NCBI GenBank assembly: GCA_030674155.1
Contig: CM060335.1
Coordinates: 52,990,861-53,054,860, forward strand
Source of the DNA: Stramonita haemastoma
Lineage: Eukaryota > Mollusca > Gastropoda > Neogastropoda > Muricidae
Direction: 5' to 3'
DNA length: 64,000 bases
Under the pieces are notes generated by a model. That model saw only the letters and a program-made list of their open reading frames with translations, was not told the DNA's origin and ran no database searches. Numbering within the stretch: the first letter of the stretch is position 1; each line of letters opens with the position of its first letter. Both the position numbers and the translations under genes were made by a program. Below, one piece after another: positions 1 through 10,600 of the stretch.

Positions 1-3000
1 AAGATGGCAACCCCTGTACATAGCCAAGTTTGTCGGAAAGAAACATGGTAAAAGTGTACGCATAAATGACCCCCACAACACACATTTCAAATAATATAAT
101 AATAATAAAAATAAATAATAACATCATACAATTCATGCCCCAAGCATCCCCCAATTCATACACACCAAAGTACAAAAAACGTACCGCTTGCATACCCCCC
201 CCCCCCCCCCCCTCCCCAAACACATATGAAAAAGGGAAGGCCCAAAAATGTCACGAACTATGCCCTAGAACACACATCAAATAATAAAAATACTTCAATA
301 TATGCATCCAGAATCGCAGGGTCCCTCCACATCCAAACAAAAAAAATCGCACCCCCAAAAACCCAGCGAACGCACCAGGCTTTAAAAATTACACACCCTC
401 CAATAAAATAAAGCAAAGAAGCTTTCCGAAGGTGTGACCAAAACGCCGTTTTCGGGCTCTTGCCCCCGCATTTTCCCCGCGTTTCAGAGCCCACGGCCCA
501 AAGGACCCTATTACTCTATGCATACAAATTTTTACAATCATTTTGATGTGTGTGGCTTTTTTGATTGTGGCAAACCCCAAAAAGCCCCAAAGATGGCAAC
601 CCCCGCTTGTAATAACCAATTTTGTCGCAAAGAAACAGAGTACGTGTCCCAAAAAAGACCCCCGAAAACACACATCAAAAAAATAATTCATACAATATCA
701 TGCACCAAGAAATCTGGGGGTTCCCCTCTACATCACAAAAAAAAAAAATCTCACACACGAACCCCAGAAAAACGCACACAGCGCGCATGCATCACACCCT
801 CCCATGAATAACTAAAGAAGCCTTTCCAAAGATGTGACAAAAAACGCCATTTTCGGCCCTTGCCACCCGCACTTTTAATCAGTTACACAGCCCATGGCAC
901 CAAGACCCTATTCTACTCTATGCATACAAACTTTACAATCATATTTGATGTGTGTGGCGCTGGAAATATGGCGACACCAAAGCCCCGAAGATGGCAACCC
1001 CCATGTACATAGCCAAGTTTGTGGGAAAGAAACATGGTACAGTGTACGCATAAATGCCCCCCAAACACACATCAATAAAAATAAAAATTTTAATAATAAT
1101 AAAACATCATAAAAAATCAGCACAAGCATACCACATTCTAAACCCCACAATTTTACAAAAAAACGTACCGCTTGCTACCCCCCCCCCCCCCCCCCCCCCC
1201 CAAACCCTTTAAAAATAAGCAAAGGTCCAAAAAGTCCCCAAAACTATGACCCCAAAACAAAAATCAAATAATAAAATATCTAAAAATCATGCATCCGCAA
1301 TCTGCAGGGTCTCCCCCAACTCAAAAAAAAAAAAATCGCACCCCAAACCCACAACCACCACCCTAACAACACACCCCCCAAATAATAAAGTAAAGAAGTT
1401 TTCCGAAGGGTGACCAAAACGCCGTTTTGGGGTTTTTGCCACCCCCTTTTCCGCAGTTTTCAGAGCCAGGGCCCAAGACCCTATTTATTATGCAACAAAC
1501 TTTCAATCATTTTCGATGTGTGTGGGCGTTTGACTTGTGGCGACACCACAGCCCCGAAGATGGCAACCCCCGCTTGTACATAACCAAGTTTGTCGCAAAG
1601 AAACAGAGTACAGTGTACCAAAAATGACCCCCCGCACACACATCAAATAATAATATCATACAATATCATGCACCACAGAAATCTGCAGGGTCTCCTCTAC
1701 ATGCACAAACAAAAAAAATCTCACACCCGAACACCGCAAACGCACACACGCGGCATGCATACACACCCTCCCATGAATAAGCTAAAGAACCTTTCCAAAG
1801 ATGTGACGAAAACGCCATTTTGGGCCCTTGCCACCCGCACTTTTAATCAGTTACACAGCCCATGGCACCAAGACCCTATTCTACTCTAGCATACAAACTT
1901 TACAATCATATTTGATGTGTGGGGGCGCGGGAAAAATTAGGGGCGACACCAAAGCCCCGAAGATGGCAACCCCCCATGTACATAGCCAAGTTTGTGGGGA
2001 AAGAAACATGGTACAGTGTACGCATAAATGACCCCCCACAAAACACACCCAAATAATAATAATAAAAAATAATAATAATAATAAAATTACAATATCATGC
2101 ACCAAGCATCACCACATTCATACACACACAAACGTACACAAACAGTACCGCTTGCATACCCCCCCCCCCCCCCCCCCCCTCCCCAAACACACTATAAAAT
2201 AAGCAGAAGGCTCCACAAAATGTCACGCAACATGACCCTAAAAACACACATCAAATAATAATAATATCATACAATATCATGCATCACAGCAATCTGCAGG
2301 GTCTCCTCCACACTCACAAAAAAAAAAAAATTGCACACCAAAACACCAGCGAAAAGCCAAAAAACGCGCGTTCTTACACACCCTCCAATGAATAAAGCTA
2401 AAGAAGCATTTCCAAAAGGTGTGCCCAAAAAAACGCCGTTTTCGGGCTCTTCCACCCGCACTTTTCCGCAGTTTCAGAGCCCACGGCACCAAGACCCATT
2501 CTACTCTATGCATACAAACTTTACAATCATTTTCGATGTGTGTGGGCGTTTGACTTGTGGCGACCCCAACAGCCCCGAAGTGGCAACCCCGCTTGTACAT
2601 AACCAAGTTTGTCGCAAAGAAAACAGAGTACAGTGTACCAAAAATGACCCCCGCAACACACATCAAATAAAAATTTATCTACAATATCATGCACCACAAA
2701 AATCTGCAGGTCTCCTCTACATGCACAAAAAAAAAAATCTCACACACGAACACCAGCAAACGCACACACGCGCGCATGCATACACCCCCTCCCATGAATA
2801 AGCTAAAGAAGCCTTTCCAAAGATTGACGAAAACGCCCATTTTCGGCCCTTGCCACCGCACTTTTAATCAGTTACACAGCCCAAAGGGCACCAAGACCCT
2901 ATTCTACTCTATGCATAAAAACTTTACAATCATATTGATGTGTGTGGCGCTGGAAAATATGGCGACACCAAACCCCCCGAAGATGGCAACCCCCATGTAC

Positions 3001-3942
3001 ATAGCCAAGTTTGTCGGAAAGAAACATGGTACAGTGTACGCATAAATGACCCCCACAACACACATCAAATAATAATAATAATAATAAATAATAATAAAAT
3101 CATACAATATCATGCCCAAGCATCACCACATTCATACACACACAAACGTACACACAAACAGTACCGCTTGCATACCCCCCCCCCCCCCCCTCCCCTCCCC
3201 AAAACACACTATGAATAAGCAGAAGGCTCCACAAAATGTCACGCAACTTATGACCCCTAGAACCCACAATCAAATAAAATTTAATATATACAATATCATG
3301 CTCACAGCAATCCTGCAGGGTCTCCTCCACACTCAAAAAACAAAAAAAATCGCACACCCAAACACCAGCGAACCACGCACGCGCGTATACTTACACACCC
3401 TCCAAATGAATAAAGCTAAAAGAAGCATTTCCGAAGGTGTGACCAAAACGCCGTTTTCGGGCTCTTGCCCACCCGCCTTTTCCGCAGTTTCAGAGCCCAC
3501 GGCCCCAAAGGGACCCTATTCAAACTCTATGCTTTACAAACTTTACAATCATTTTCGATGTGTGGTGGCGTTTGACTTGTGGCGCCCACCACAGCCCCAA
3601 AGATGGCAACCCCCTTGTAATAACCAAGTTTGTCGCAAGAAACAGAGTACAGTGTACCAAAAATGACCCCCGCAACACACATCAAATAATAATATCATAC
3701 AATATCATGCACCACAGAAATCTGCAGGGTCTCCTCTACATGCACAAACAAAAAAAATCTCACACACGAACACCAGCAAACGCACACACGCGCGCATGCA
3801 TACACACCCTCCCATGAATAAGCTAAAGAAGCCTTTCCAAAGATGTGACGAAAACGCCATTTTCGGCCCTTGCCACCCGCACTTTTAATCAGTTACACAG
3901 CCCATGGCACCAAGACCCTATTCTACTCTATGCATACAAACT

Positions 3943-4086
3943 TTACAATCATATTTGATGTGTGTGGCGCTGGAAATATGGCGACACCAAAGCCCCGAAG
4001 ATGGCAACCCCCATGTACATAGCCAAGTTTGTCGGAAAGAAAACATGGTACAGTGTACGCATAAATGACCCCCACAACACACATCA

Positions 4087-4120
<34 letters not shown>

Positions 4121-4954
4121 TCATACAATATCATGCACCAAGCATCACCACATTCATACACACACAAACGTACACACAAACAGTACCGCTTGCATACCCC
4201 CCCCCCCCCCCCTCCCCTCCCCAAACACACTATGAATAAGCAGAAGGCTCCACAAAATGTCACGCAACTATGACCCCTAGAACACACATCAAATAATAAT
4301 AATATCATACAATATCATGCATCACAGCAATCTGCAGGGTCTCCTCCACACTCACAAACAAAAAAAATCGCACACCCAAAACACCAGCGAACGCACGCAC
4401 GCGCGTATACATACACACCCTCCAATGAATAAAGCTAAAGAAGCATTTCCGAAGGTGTGACCAAAACGCCGTTTTCGGGCTCTTGCCACCCGCACTTTTC
4501 CGCAGTTTCAGAGCCCACGGCACCAAGACCCTATTCTACTCTATGCATACAAACTTTACAATCATTTTCGATGTGTGTGGCGTTTGACTTGTGGCGACAC
4601 CACAGCCCCGAAGATGGCAACCCCGCTTGTACATAACCAAGTTTGTCGCAAAGAAACAGAGTACAGTGTACCAAAAATGACCCCCGCAACACACATCAAA
4701 TAATAATATCATACAATATCATGCACACACAGAAATCTGCAGGGTCTCCTCTACATGCACAAACAAAAAAAATCTCACACACGAACACCAGCAAACGCAC
4801 ACACGCGCGCATGCATACACACCCTCCCATGAATAAGCTAAAGAAGCCTTTCCAAAGATGTGACGAAAACGCCATTTTCGGCCCTTGCCACCCGCACTTT
4901 TAATCAGTTACACAGCCCATGGCACCAAGACCCTATTCTACTCTATGCATACAA
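3943..4954 (+). repeat. Representative complete satellite unit
   Basis: This is the copy with the fewest indels and can serve as a reference monomer. From left to right it contains a GGCGCTGGAAATATGG segment, CCCCGAAGATGGCAACCCC, the first core with an AAT run (about 4081-4118), a CATTCATACACACACAAACG stretch, the C-run (4197-4212), the second core (near 4270), a CTGCAGGGTCTCC segment, a GCACGCACGCGCGTATAC stretch, and a second CCGAAGATGGCAACCCC (near 4610) opening the third submonomer. The phase was chosen arbitrarily at the start of the TTTGATGTGTGTGG motif's 5' flank. Confidence 0.8.
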
Positions 4955-5100
4955 ACTTTACAATCATATTTGATGTGTGTGGCGCTGGAAATATGGCGAC
5001 ACCAAAGCCCCGAAGATGGCAACCCCCATGTACATAGCCAAGTTTGTCGGAAAGAAACATGGTACAGTGTACGCATAAATGACCCCCACAACACACATCA

Positions 5101-5134
<34 letters not shown>

Positions 5135-5182
5135 TCATACAATATCATGCACCAAGCATCACCACATTCATACACACACAAA

Positions 5183-5184
<2 letters not shown>

Positions 5185-5222
<38 letters not shown>
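5185..5222. repeat. (CA)n at the satellite edge
   Basis: A pure CA tract of about 38 bp that replaces the CGTACACACAAACAG segment seen in the internal satellite copies. It marks the end of the array. Confidence 0.95.
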
Positions 5223-5226
<4 letters not shown>

Positions 5227-6110
5227 ACACTCAAACTGGTGTACTGAAATAACCACCAATCAGAGCAGAGCACCATCAACACACAATTTGCACGGTATAT
5301 AAAAGCTTTTTTGCGTATCCTGCTCTGCCCATATAAACCTATCTAAAAGCGCGCGAAAGCAGCCCCCTCCGCTATCCCTCTCCCATTGCCACAGTATTTT
5401 TAGCCTTTTTGTCCTGCCTTGCTACTACCAACAGCAGCTGGGAACCCCCCCCCCCCCTCCTTTACAACCACCTTCACACAGGAGCCCCTGAGACTCCACA
5501 GTGTTTTGAAAGTGAGAGGTTTTCTGCTGGGGTATTGGCTTGAATCTGAATATTCTTGCCGTTGGTGAGACAGTAAGTAGGCCTACTTTTTCATCCTGTT
5601 TTGTCGGATTATTGTCTAGTATTTTAGTGTCCAGGTGGCCCTTCAAATACACACACACACACATTCACAGGTTTGCACCCATGTCAACAATAAACTTCAT
5701 TCTAAGATAAATACATGCCTTGAATTTTGGATATCATATAACAGAACACAAAAGGAATCTTTAGGCTGTAAGGCACATATTTTGTGACTTATAAATTATA
5801 TTCTAATACCTAAATCAATCTTATAACTATGGTCATAGCCATATCATAATCGTGATGGACATAGTTATTCATCTTTCTTAAAAGGATCATTAATAAAATA
5901 ATGATAATAATAATAAATTTACTCAGAATCAATTACATTCAACACACCATTATTAAGATAGAGAGTACAAAAGACGAATGGCTCAAGAAGGCAGACAATG
6001 GACCAGAAGGGGTGAAAAGGACCAAGGCAGACACAGTTAGAAAGAAAGGAAGTCCTAGTACAGAACTTCCAGAAAATTCATGATGCAGTCTATATTGACA
6101 GCCCCCTCCC
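5223..6110. other. Unique DNA without a recognised gene
   Basis: Non-repetitive sequence right of the satellite. Besides the promoter-like motifs it has a 12-13 nt C-run near 5447, a short CA tract near 5650 and an AT-rich stretch from 5700 to 5950. A frame near 5900-6083 (about 60 codons) resembles no family I know and has no supporting context. Confidence 0.6.
5256..5305 (+). promoter_or_regulatory. CCAAT box plus TATA box, promoter-like
   Basis: CCAATCAG lies at 5256-5263 and TATATAAAAG at 5296-5305, about 36 bp apart. This is the usual order and spacing for a CCAAT/TATA RNA polymerase II promoter, and a start site would be expected around 5326-5332. The region just downstream is non-repetitive, GC-mixed and ends in a donor-like ACA|GTAAGT at 5573-5578, so a short non-coding first exon of about 245 bp is possible. 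No open frame of note follows. The call rests on motifs only. Confidence 0.35.
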
Positions 6111-6113
6111 CCA

Positions 6114-6184
6114 CCTCTCTCTCTTCTCTGTCTCTCTTTCTGTCTCTCTCTGTCTCTCTCTCTGTCTCTCTCTCTCTGTCTCTG

Positions 6185-6258
<74 letters not shown>

Positions 6259-6320
6259 GTCTCTCTTTCTGTCTCTCTCTCTCTCACACACACACACAGA
6301 CACAGACACACACACACACC
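6114..6320. repeat. (CT)n/(CTGT)n followed by (CA)n
   Basis: About 170 bp of CT with scattered TGTCTC interruptions, passing directly into about 35 bp of CA. The long Ser/Leu or Arg/Glu frames across it are microsatellite by-products. Confidence 0.97.
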
Positions 6321-6480
6321 TTTCTGTCCTGTATAAATAATTATCAATGCGTCCAGTTAGAGATTATGCATTTTGTTGAATGTATCTGATCTTATTTTTT
6401 TTAAATATAAGTTGAACTGGTGGTGGTGGTGATGCTGGATTGTGGGGGTAGGGGGGTTTGCTGTTACCCTTTAAAAAAAA

Positions 6481-6712
<232 letters not shown>

Positions 6713-7019
6713 TTTCACTATCTCTCTGTCTCTGTCTCTCACAAGGTCTGATATCCCAGATTGTAAAGAGACCTTAACTGACACCAAACAAACTACCTCC
6801 GACATTTTTTTATGGAATGAGGTCACATTCCTAACCCCTGTCTGTTGGTGTCTTAAATTTAGCCACCTATCACAGCAAGGCAGCACCTTGTTTGAATAGA
6901 AGCGTGAGCCCGCCACTTCGTTTTTTCCGCTCAATTTAAATTTCAAACCAAACCCGTGCTGCTTTCGTAGCCACGCTGATAGATCTAAATGAGGTCACCA
7001 GCCTGCATGCCTGTACCAG
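6713..7019. other. Unique spacer, nothing recognised
   Basis: Mixed-composition DNA between the CT and CA microsatellites. It may be the diverged upstream part of the RNase H LINE remnant that follows, but no motif could be aligned. Confidence 0.4.
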
Positions 7020-7071
7020 CCCACACACACAGAGACACGCACACTTCCAAGCACACACACACACACTGCCA

Positions 7072-7114
<43 letters not shown>

Positions 7115-7135
7115 CACACACACACACACTCCCAT

Positions 7136-7180
<45 letters not shown>
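7020..7180. repeat. (CA)n compound microsatellite
   Basis: CA tracts broken by CTTCCAAG and CTCCCATG interruptions. The same interruptions recur in the CA tracts near 8260 and 9050-9190, which suggests a shared origin of these tracts. Confidence 0.97.
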
Positions 7181-7181
<1 letters not shown>

Positions 7182-8150
7182 CCATATTCAGTGCTGAGCT
7201 CTATGCCATACTTGTGGCTCTGATTACTATAAATAATAATAATTTTGCATTTTTTCACATCGTTTTTTGTGTTGACTCGATGTCTGTACTGCATAGCTTA
7301 AGACTGGAGCTCAAACGTAAGGACAGATTTCTTATTTGAAATAAAATAATTATTTGATACATTGTATCATGACAAAAGGTATGGGAATAGATTTTTGCTG
7401 GATACCTTCTCACTGCGGAATACCTTAACCTTAATTCTCTCCGTGCCAGAAGGCACATAAGGCCTGGACATCATTTCTCCACTGGTTGCGATCTGTAGCT
7501 GCGCTGCGTGCTGCGCTCCAAGAGCTCCATCCTGCAGCATTCCGCTCCACCTCCAGGTTGTCTTACTGCGGAATATACTGGAATGAAATAGCAGATAACC
7601 TTGCAAAAAAAGGTGCAAAAAGAGATTGCCCAGTTCATAACTTAAAAAACGATTGTGGTGAAATTAATTCATTATTGAAAATTCATGTACATAAGAATAA
7701 CTTCCATGGGAAATTAGAAATACTAGGCTATCCAAGACATATTACTAACATCATTTATAAGTTGCGTTTAAATTCTTGGAAGACTAAAAATATTCTCGAA
7801 ATGTAACTTGCTCCTGTTCTGAGCCACTATCTTGTGAACATATTCTTTTTCAATGTTCAGTTCTTAATTCAGTTTACAAAGAAAATGGCATTGAAATTCA
7901 AAGAGAACCATTGGACGTAGTTTCGCGAAAACCGTTAATTACTGATGTTGCTAGGATTATTTCCAAGTCTTCTGTAAATTTTATATGGTAGGGGTTTTTT
8001 GTTGTTCGTTTTTTTTGTTTGTTTTTTGTTTGTTTGGTTGGTTGGTTTTGGTTGTTTGTTTTTTAGTTTGTTTGTTCTGTTTTGTTTGTTTAGTCTAATA
8101 TCACCAAGTGTGAATAGACTTTAAATTAAACTACAACAACAACAAGAACA
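7181..8150 (+). pseudogene. LINE remnant: RNase H domain and 3' end
   Basis: Decoded in pieces, this is an RNase HI domain as found at the C-terminus of some LINE polyproteins (I-like groups). Near 7185 there is FSAELYAILVAL with the catalytic Glu, near 7270 CVDSMSVLHSL with an Asp, and then WIPSHCGI (7400-7423). After an insertion the frame resumes as YWNEIADNLAKKGAK (7570-7620), carrying the last catalytic Asp. At least two frame changes and in-frame stops separate the parts. Coding similarity fades by about 7806. The 3' part ends near TTTAAATTAAACTACAACAACAACAA at about 8125-8150, a plausible (ACA)n tail. It is a dead copy. Assignment to RNase H is firm, the clade is not. Confidence 0.75.
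7423..7560. mobile_element. 138-bp insertion with target-site duplication
   Basis: TCTCACTGCGGAATA at 7408-7422 and TCTTACTGCGGAATA at 7561-7575 are 15-bp direct repeats with one mismatch. They flank a 138-bp segment that interrupts the conserved SHCGI-WNE part of the RNase H domain. Removing the segment and one repeat restores the expected spacing of the domain. The insert contains CCGTGCCAGAAGGCACA, a short hairpin-like sequence, and no recognised tRNA boxes. It could be a short SINE or a truncated retrocopy. Confidence 0.65.
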
Positions 8151-8163
8151 CACACATTTTAAG

Positions 8164-8165
<2 letters not shown>

Positions 8166-8258
<93 letters not shown>

Positions 8259-8275
8259 CCATGCACACACTTCCA

Positions 8276-8334
<59 letters not shown>
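8166..8334. repeat. (CA)n microsatellite pair
   Basis: Two CA tracts (8166-8256 and 8278-8334) separated by CTCCCATGCACACACTTCCAAG. Confidence 0.97.
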
Positions 8335-8336
<2 letters not shown>

Positions 8337-8470
8337 TGGTTTTTGCTATTGTTTTGATTGTTTTCTTTTCTTTTCTTTAGATAGATGGCTTGATGGAAAA
8401 AAGCAAATCGTTGCTTACTCAATGTACCATCTGGAAATAAAAATTTGATTGATTGATTGATTGATTGATT
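8335..8470 (+). mobile_element. 3' end of Jockey/CR1-type LINE (fragment)
   Basis: Contains AGATAGATGGCTTGATGG, then CAATGTACCATCTGG, AAATAAAAATTTGATT and a (GATT)n tail. The same terminal sequence occurs at 8930-9022, at 14030-14100 and, inverted, at 55188-55290, where it lies downstream of the 57742-60626 reading frames. I therefore treat it as the 3' terminus of that family. Confidence 0.65.
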
Positions 8471-8491
8471 CACACACACACACACACACAC

Positions 8492-8541
<50 letters not shown>
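8471..8541. repeat. (CA)n microsatellite
   Basis: A CA tract of about 70 bp that joins the (GATT)n tail of a LINE end to a SINE fragment. Confidence 0.97.
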
Positions 8542-8610
8542 TGTGTGTGAACGCACGCAGAACATCTTGCGCACACGTTAAATCCTAATCCGCTTTTCGT
8601 AAGAGTAGTG
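8542..8610 (+). mobile_element. SINE family 1, internal fragment
   Basis: Carries GCAGAACATCTTGCGCACAC, then a CGCTTTTCGTAAGAGTA segment, matching the middle of the fuller copy at 53960-54305. GT/CA tracts bound it on both sides. Confidence 0.6.
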
Positions 8611-8649
8611 TGTGTGTAGGTGTGTGTATGTGTGCGTGTGTGTGTATGA

Positions 8650-9022
8650 CTTTTGAGTGGGAGTTGTTTTGGGTTTTTTTTGGTTGTTTTTGCTGTTATT
8701 GCTGTTGCTTGTATTATCTATAGGGATATTTTATTTTAAGGCTGTTGAAATCATGTTAGCTAATAAATGTTGGTGAAATGTTTGTTGTTGTTTTATTTGT
8801 TTGTTTGCTTTTTTCCCCTTTTCTTTATTTTGTTGGCTTTATTGTTTGCTAGGGATTTTCTGCTTTGTTTTTTGTTGGTTTTTTTTTTGTTTTGTTTTGT
8901 TTTGTTTATTGTTGTTGTTTTGATTTTTTTCTTTTCTTTAGATAGATGGCTTGATGGAAAAAAGCAAATCGAGGTTTATTCAATGTACCATCTGGAAATA
9001 AAAATTTGATTGATTGATTGAT
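8650..9022 (+). mobile_element. 3'UTR and terminus of Jockey/CR1-type LINE
   Basis: Matches, in inverted orientation, the 55188-55540 stretch. Shared pieces include GTTGAAATCATGTTAGC, TTGGTGAAATGTTTGTTG and GCTAGGGATTTTCT, and the shared end is AAATAAAAATTTGATTGATT. It is non-coding 3'UTR sequence with T-rich runs. Confidence 0.7.
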
Positions 9023-9085
9023 ACATACACACATACACACACACACACTCCCATGCACACACACACTTCCAAGCGCGCGCGCACA

Positions 9086-9143
<58 letters not shown>

Positions 9144-9184
9144 CCATGCGCCCACACACTCATACTCCCATGCACACATTTCCA

Positions 9185-9270
<86 letters not shown>
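9023..9270. repeat. (CA)n compound microsatellite
   Basis: About 250 bp of CA interrupted by CTCCCATG and TTCCAAG, and by a short GCGCGCGC stretch. It ends in CACACACGTGTGTGTG, a CA/GT inversion point inside a SINE. Confidence 0.97.
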
Positions 9271-9272
<2 letters not shown>

Positions 9273-9470
9273 TGTGTGTTTGTGTGAACGCACACAGAAC
9301 ATCTTATGCACACGTTAAATCCTGTTCCGCTTTTCGTAAGAGTAGGCCATCGTGTGCCGGTGGGAACAGATAATTACAAAACTGCATACACACGGGGGCT
9401 GGATGTAAAAAAGCACAAGAGTGCTTATCCCATTATCCTCGATATAAAAGAATAACAAAAGAAATTTTAA
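9270..9470 (+). mobile_element. SINE family 1, 3' part
   Basis: The 3' two-thirds of the SINE seen at 53960-54305. It has a GTGAACGCACACAGAACATC start, then CGCTTTTCGTAAGAGTAGG, GTGCCGGTGGGAACAGAT, and an end at CATTATCCTCGATATAAAAG. Its tRNA-like head has been replaced by the CA/GT tract. Confidence 0.75.
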
Positions 9471-9484
9471 TTTTAAAAAAATAT

Positions 9485-9486
<2 letters not shown>

Positions 9487-9569
<83 letters not shown>
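9487..9569. repeat. (CA)n microsatellite
   Basis: An almost pure CA tract of 80 bp that abuts the truncated LINE reading frame to its right. Confidence 0.98.
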
Positions 9570-9570
<1 letters not shown>

Positions 9571-10190
9571 TTAATTGAAGAAGTGGATTCTCATAAGATA
9601 CTAGGTATCACTATTGACAAGAGCTTGACTTGGACAGATCACGTGATGTCTCTGGGAAAACGTCTCTCTAACAGGTTACTTCAGCTATCTAAGATAAAGA
9701 ACTTTCTCGACAACCATTCCGGTAAACTCTTCTTTTGTGGCCATGTTTTGCCTATTGTTGACTATGCATCAACACTATGGGACAAATGCAGTGAAACAAA
9801 TTTGAAATTTATCCACCGTTTATTTAAAAGAGCACTTAAGCTGGTTCTGTTAAAGTCAAGCTCACTTACTGTTTCTGATTACAAGCAAATAAATATACTG
9901 ACCTTCCGTAAAAGACTTTTTTTCAACAAAGCTGTGTGCATGCATAATGTTATAAACGGAAATGCTCCTCCAAAGATTAAACAATCCTTCAAAATAAATC
10001 AGCACAGGCATAATCATTTGCTAACGTTTCCGAGACCCAGAAATGATCTCTACAAGTCAAGTTTTTGTATTCGGGTAGCCATTTATGGAATAATCTCCCA
10101 GTTGATCTAAAAAGTACTACTAGCAAAACCCAATTTAAGAGACACTTTAAAATATATCTCAAGAATAACAGTGTTGAAAATGACTTGTAA
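9571..10190 (+). pseudogene. LINE ORF2 C-terminal fragment
   Basis: Reads as the end of a Jockey/CR1-type reverse transcriptase: EEVDSHKILGITID, then LTWTDHV, LSKIKNFLDNHSGKLFF, LPIVDYASTLWDKCSETN, HRLFKRALKLVLLKSSS and LLTFPRPRNDLYKSSF. The minus-strand element at 57742-58722 has the same blocks in the same order, so both belong to one family. A single-base shift in a T-run near 10066 moves the end (YSGSHLWNNLPVDLKS and onward to the stop at 10188-10190) into another frame. Everything upstream of the RT C-terminus is missing, and a CA microsatellite forms the left edge. Confidence 0.85.
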
Positions 10191-10318
10191 ATTTTACTTT
10201 TTCACCACTGGGTATTTTTGTGCTATTATTGCGCAGAATAATGCACTGGTGCACTTACGCGCGATAAGTGTATATGTTTGCATGTATATATGATGTTTGT
10301 ATATGTTATTTGTGCAGT

Positions 10319-10361
<43 letters not shown>

Positions 10362-10588
10362 TGTGTGTGTGTGTGTGTGTACGTGCGCGCGTGTGTGTGT
10401 GTATGTGTGTGTATGTGTGTGTATGTATGTGTGTGTGAATTTGTGTATGTGTGTTTCACATTGGTACCTAACATATAGCAGGCATGGGTGAGTGAGTGGT
10501 CGATAACAAGTGTTTATTAGTATGCAGGTATTTTCAATATTAAAATGTTTAAATATTGATATGCGAAAATGTTGGTTAAGGAGTGTGT
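10191..10588. other. Spacer with (GT)n, no gene
   Basis: LINE 3'UTR remnant and unique DNA around a GT-rich microsatellite at about 10318-10455. No coding signal seen. Confidence 0.6.
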
Positions 10589-10600
10589 AGTTGGCTAGAT
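10589..10600. repeat. Target-site duplication, left copy
   Basis: AGTTGGCTAGAT, repeated exactly at 13924-13935. The two copies bracket the RTE-like LINE. Confidence 0.85.

Larger units (their letters stand above)
1..5222. repeat. Higher-order satellite array, ~1,015-bp unit
   Basis: Five tandem copies of a unit of about 1,012-1,016 bp, measured for example from 3943 to 4955 on the motif ACTTTACAATCAT. Each unit holds three related submonomers that share a core ATGACCCC..ACACACATCAAATAATAATA followed by CATACAATATCATGCA. In the cleanest copy the cores lie near 4065, 4270, 4677 and 5081, giving spacings of about 205, 407 and 404 bp. Each unit also carries one C-homopolymer of about 16-30 nt (near 193, 1172, 2159, 3175 and 4197) and an AAT microsatellite. 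The array stops at about 5185, where the unit's own TACACACA motif has expanded into CA repeats. No protein is supported. The short frames in it are by-products of the repeat. Confidence 0.92.

Noticed and set aside
8121..9373. Cys-Val and His-Thr repeat proteins
   Set aside because: Translations of CA/GT microsatellites in any frame. Also seen at 7020, 10300, 16750, 43370, 47820, 53020, 55640 and 61380.
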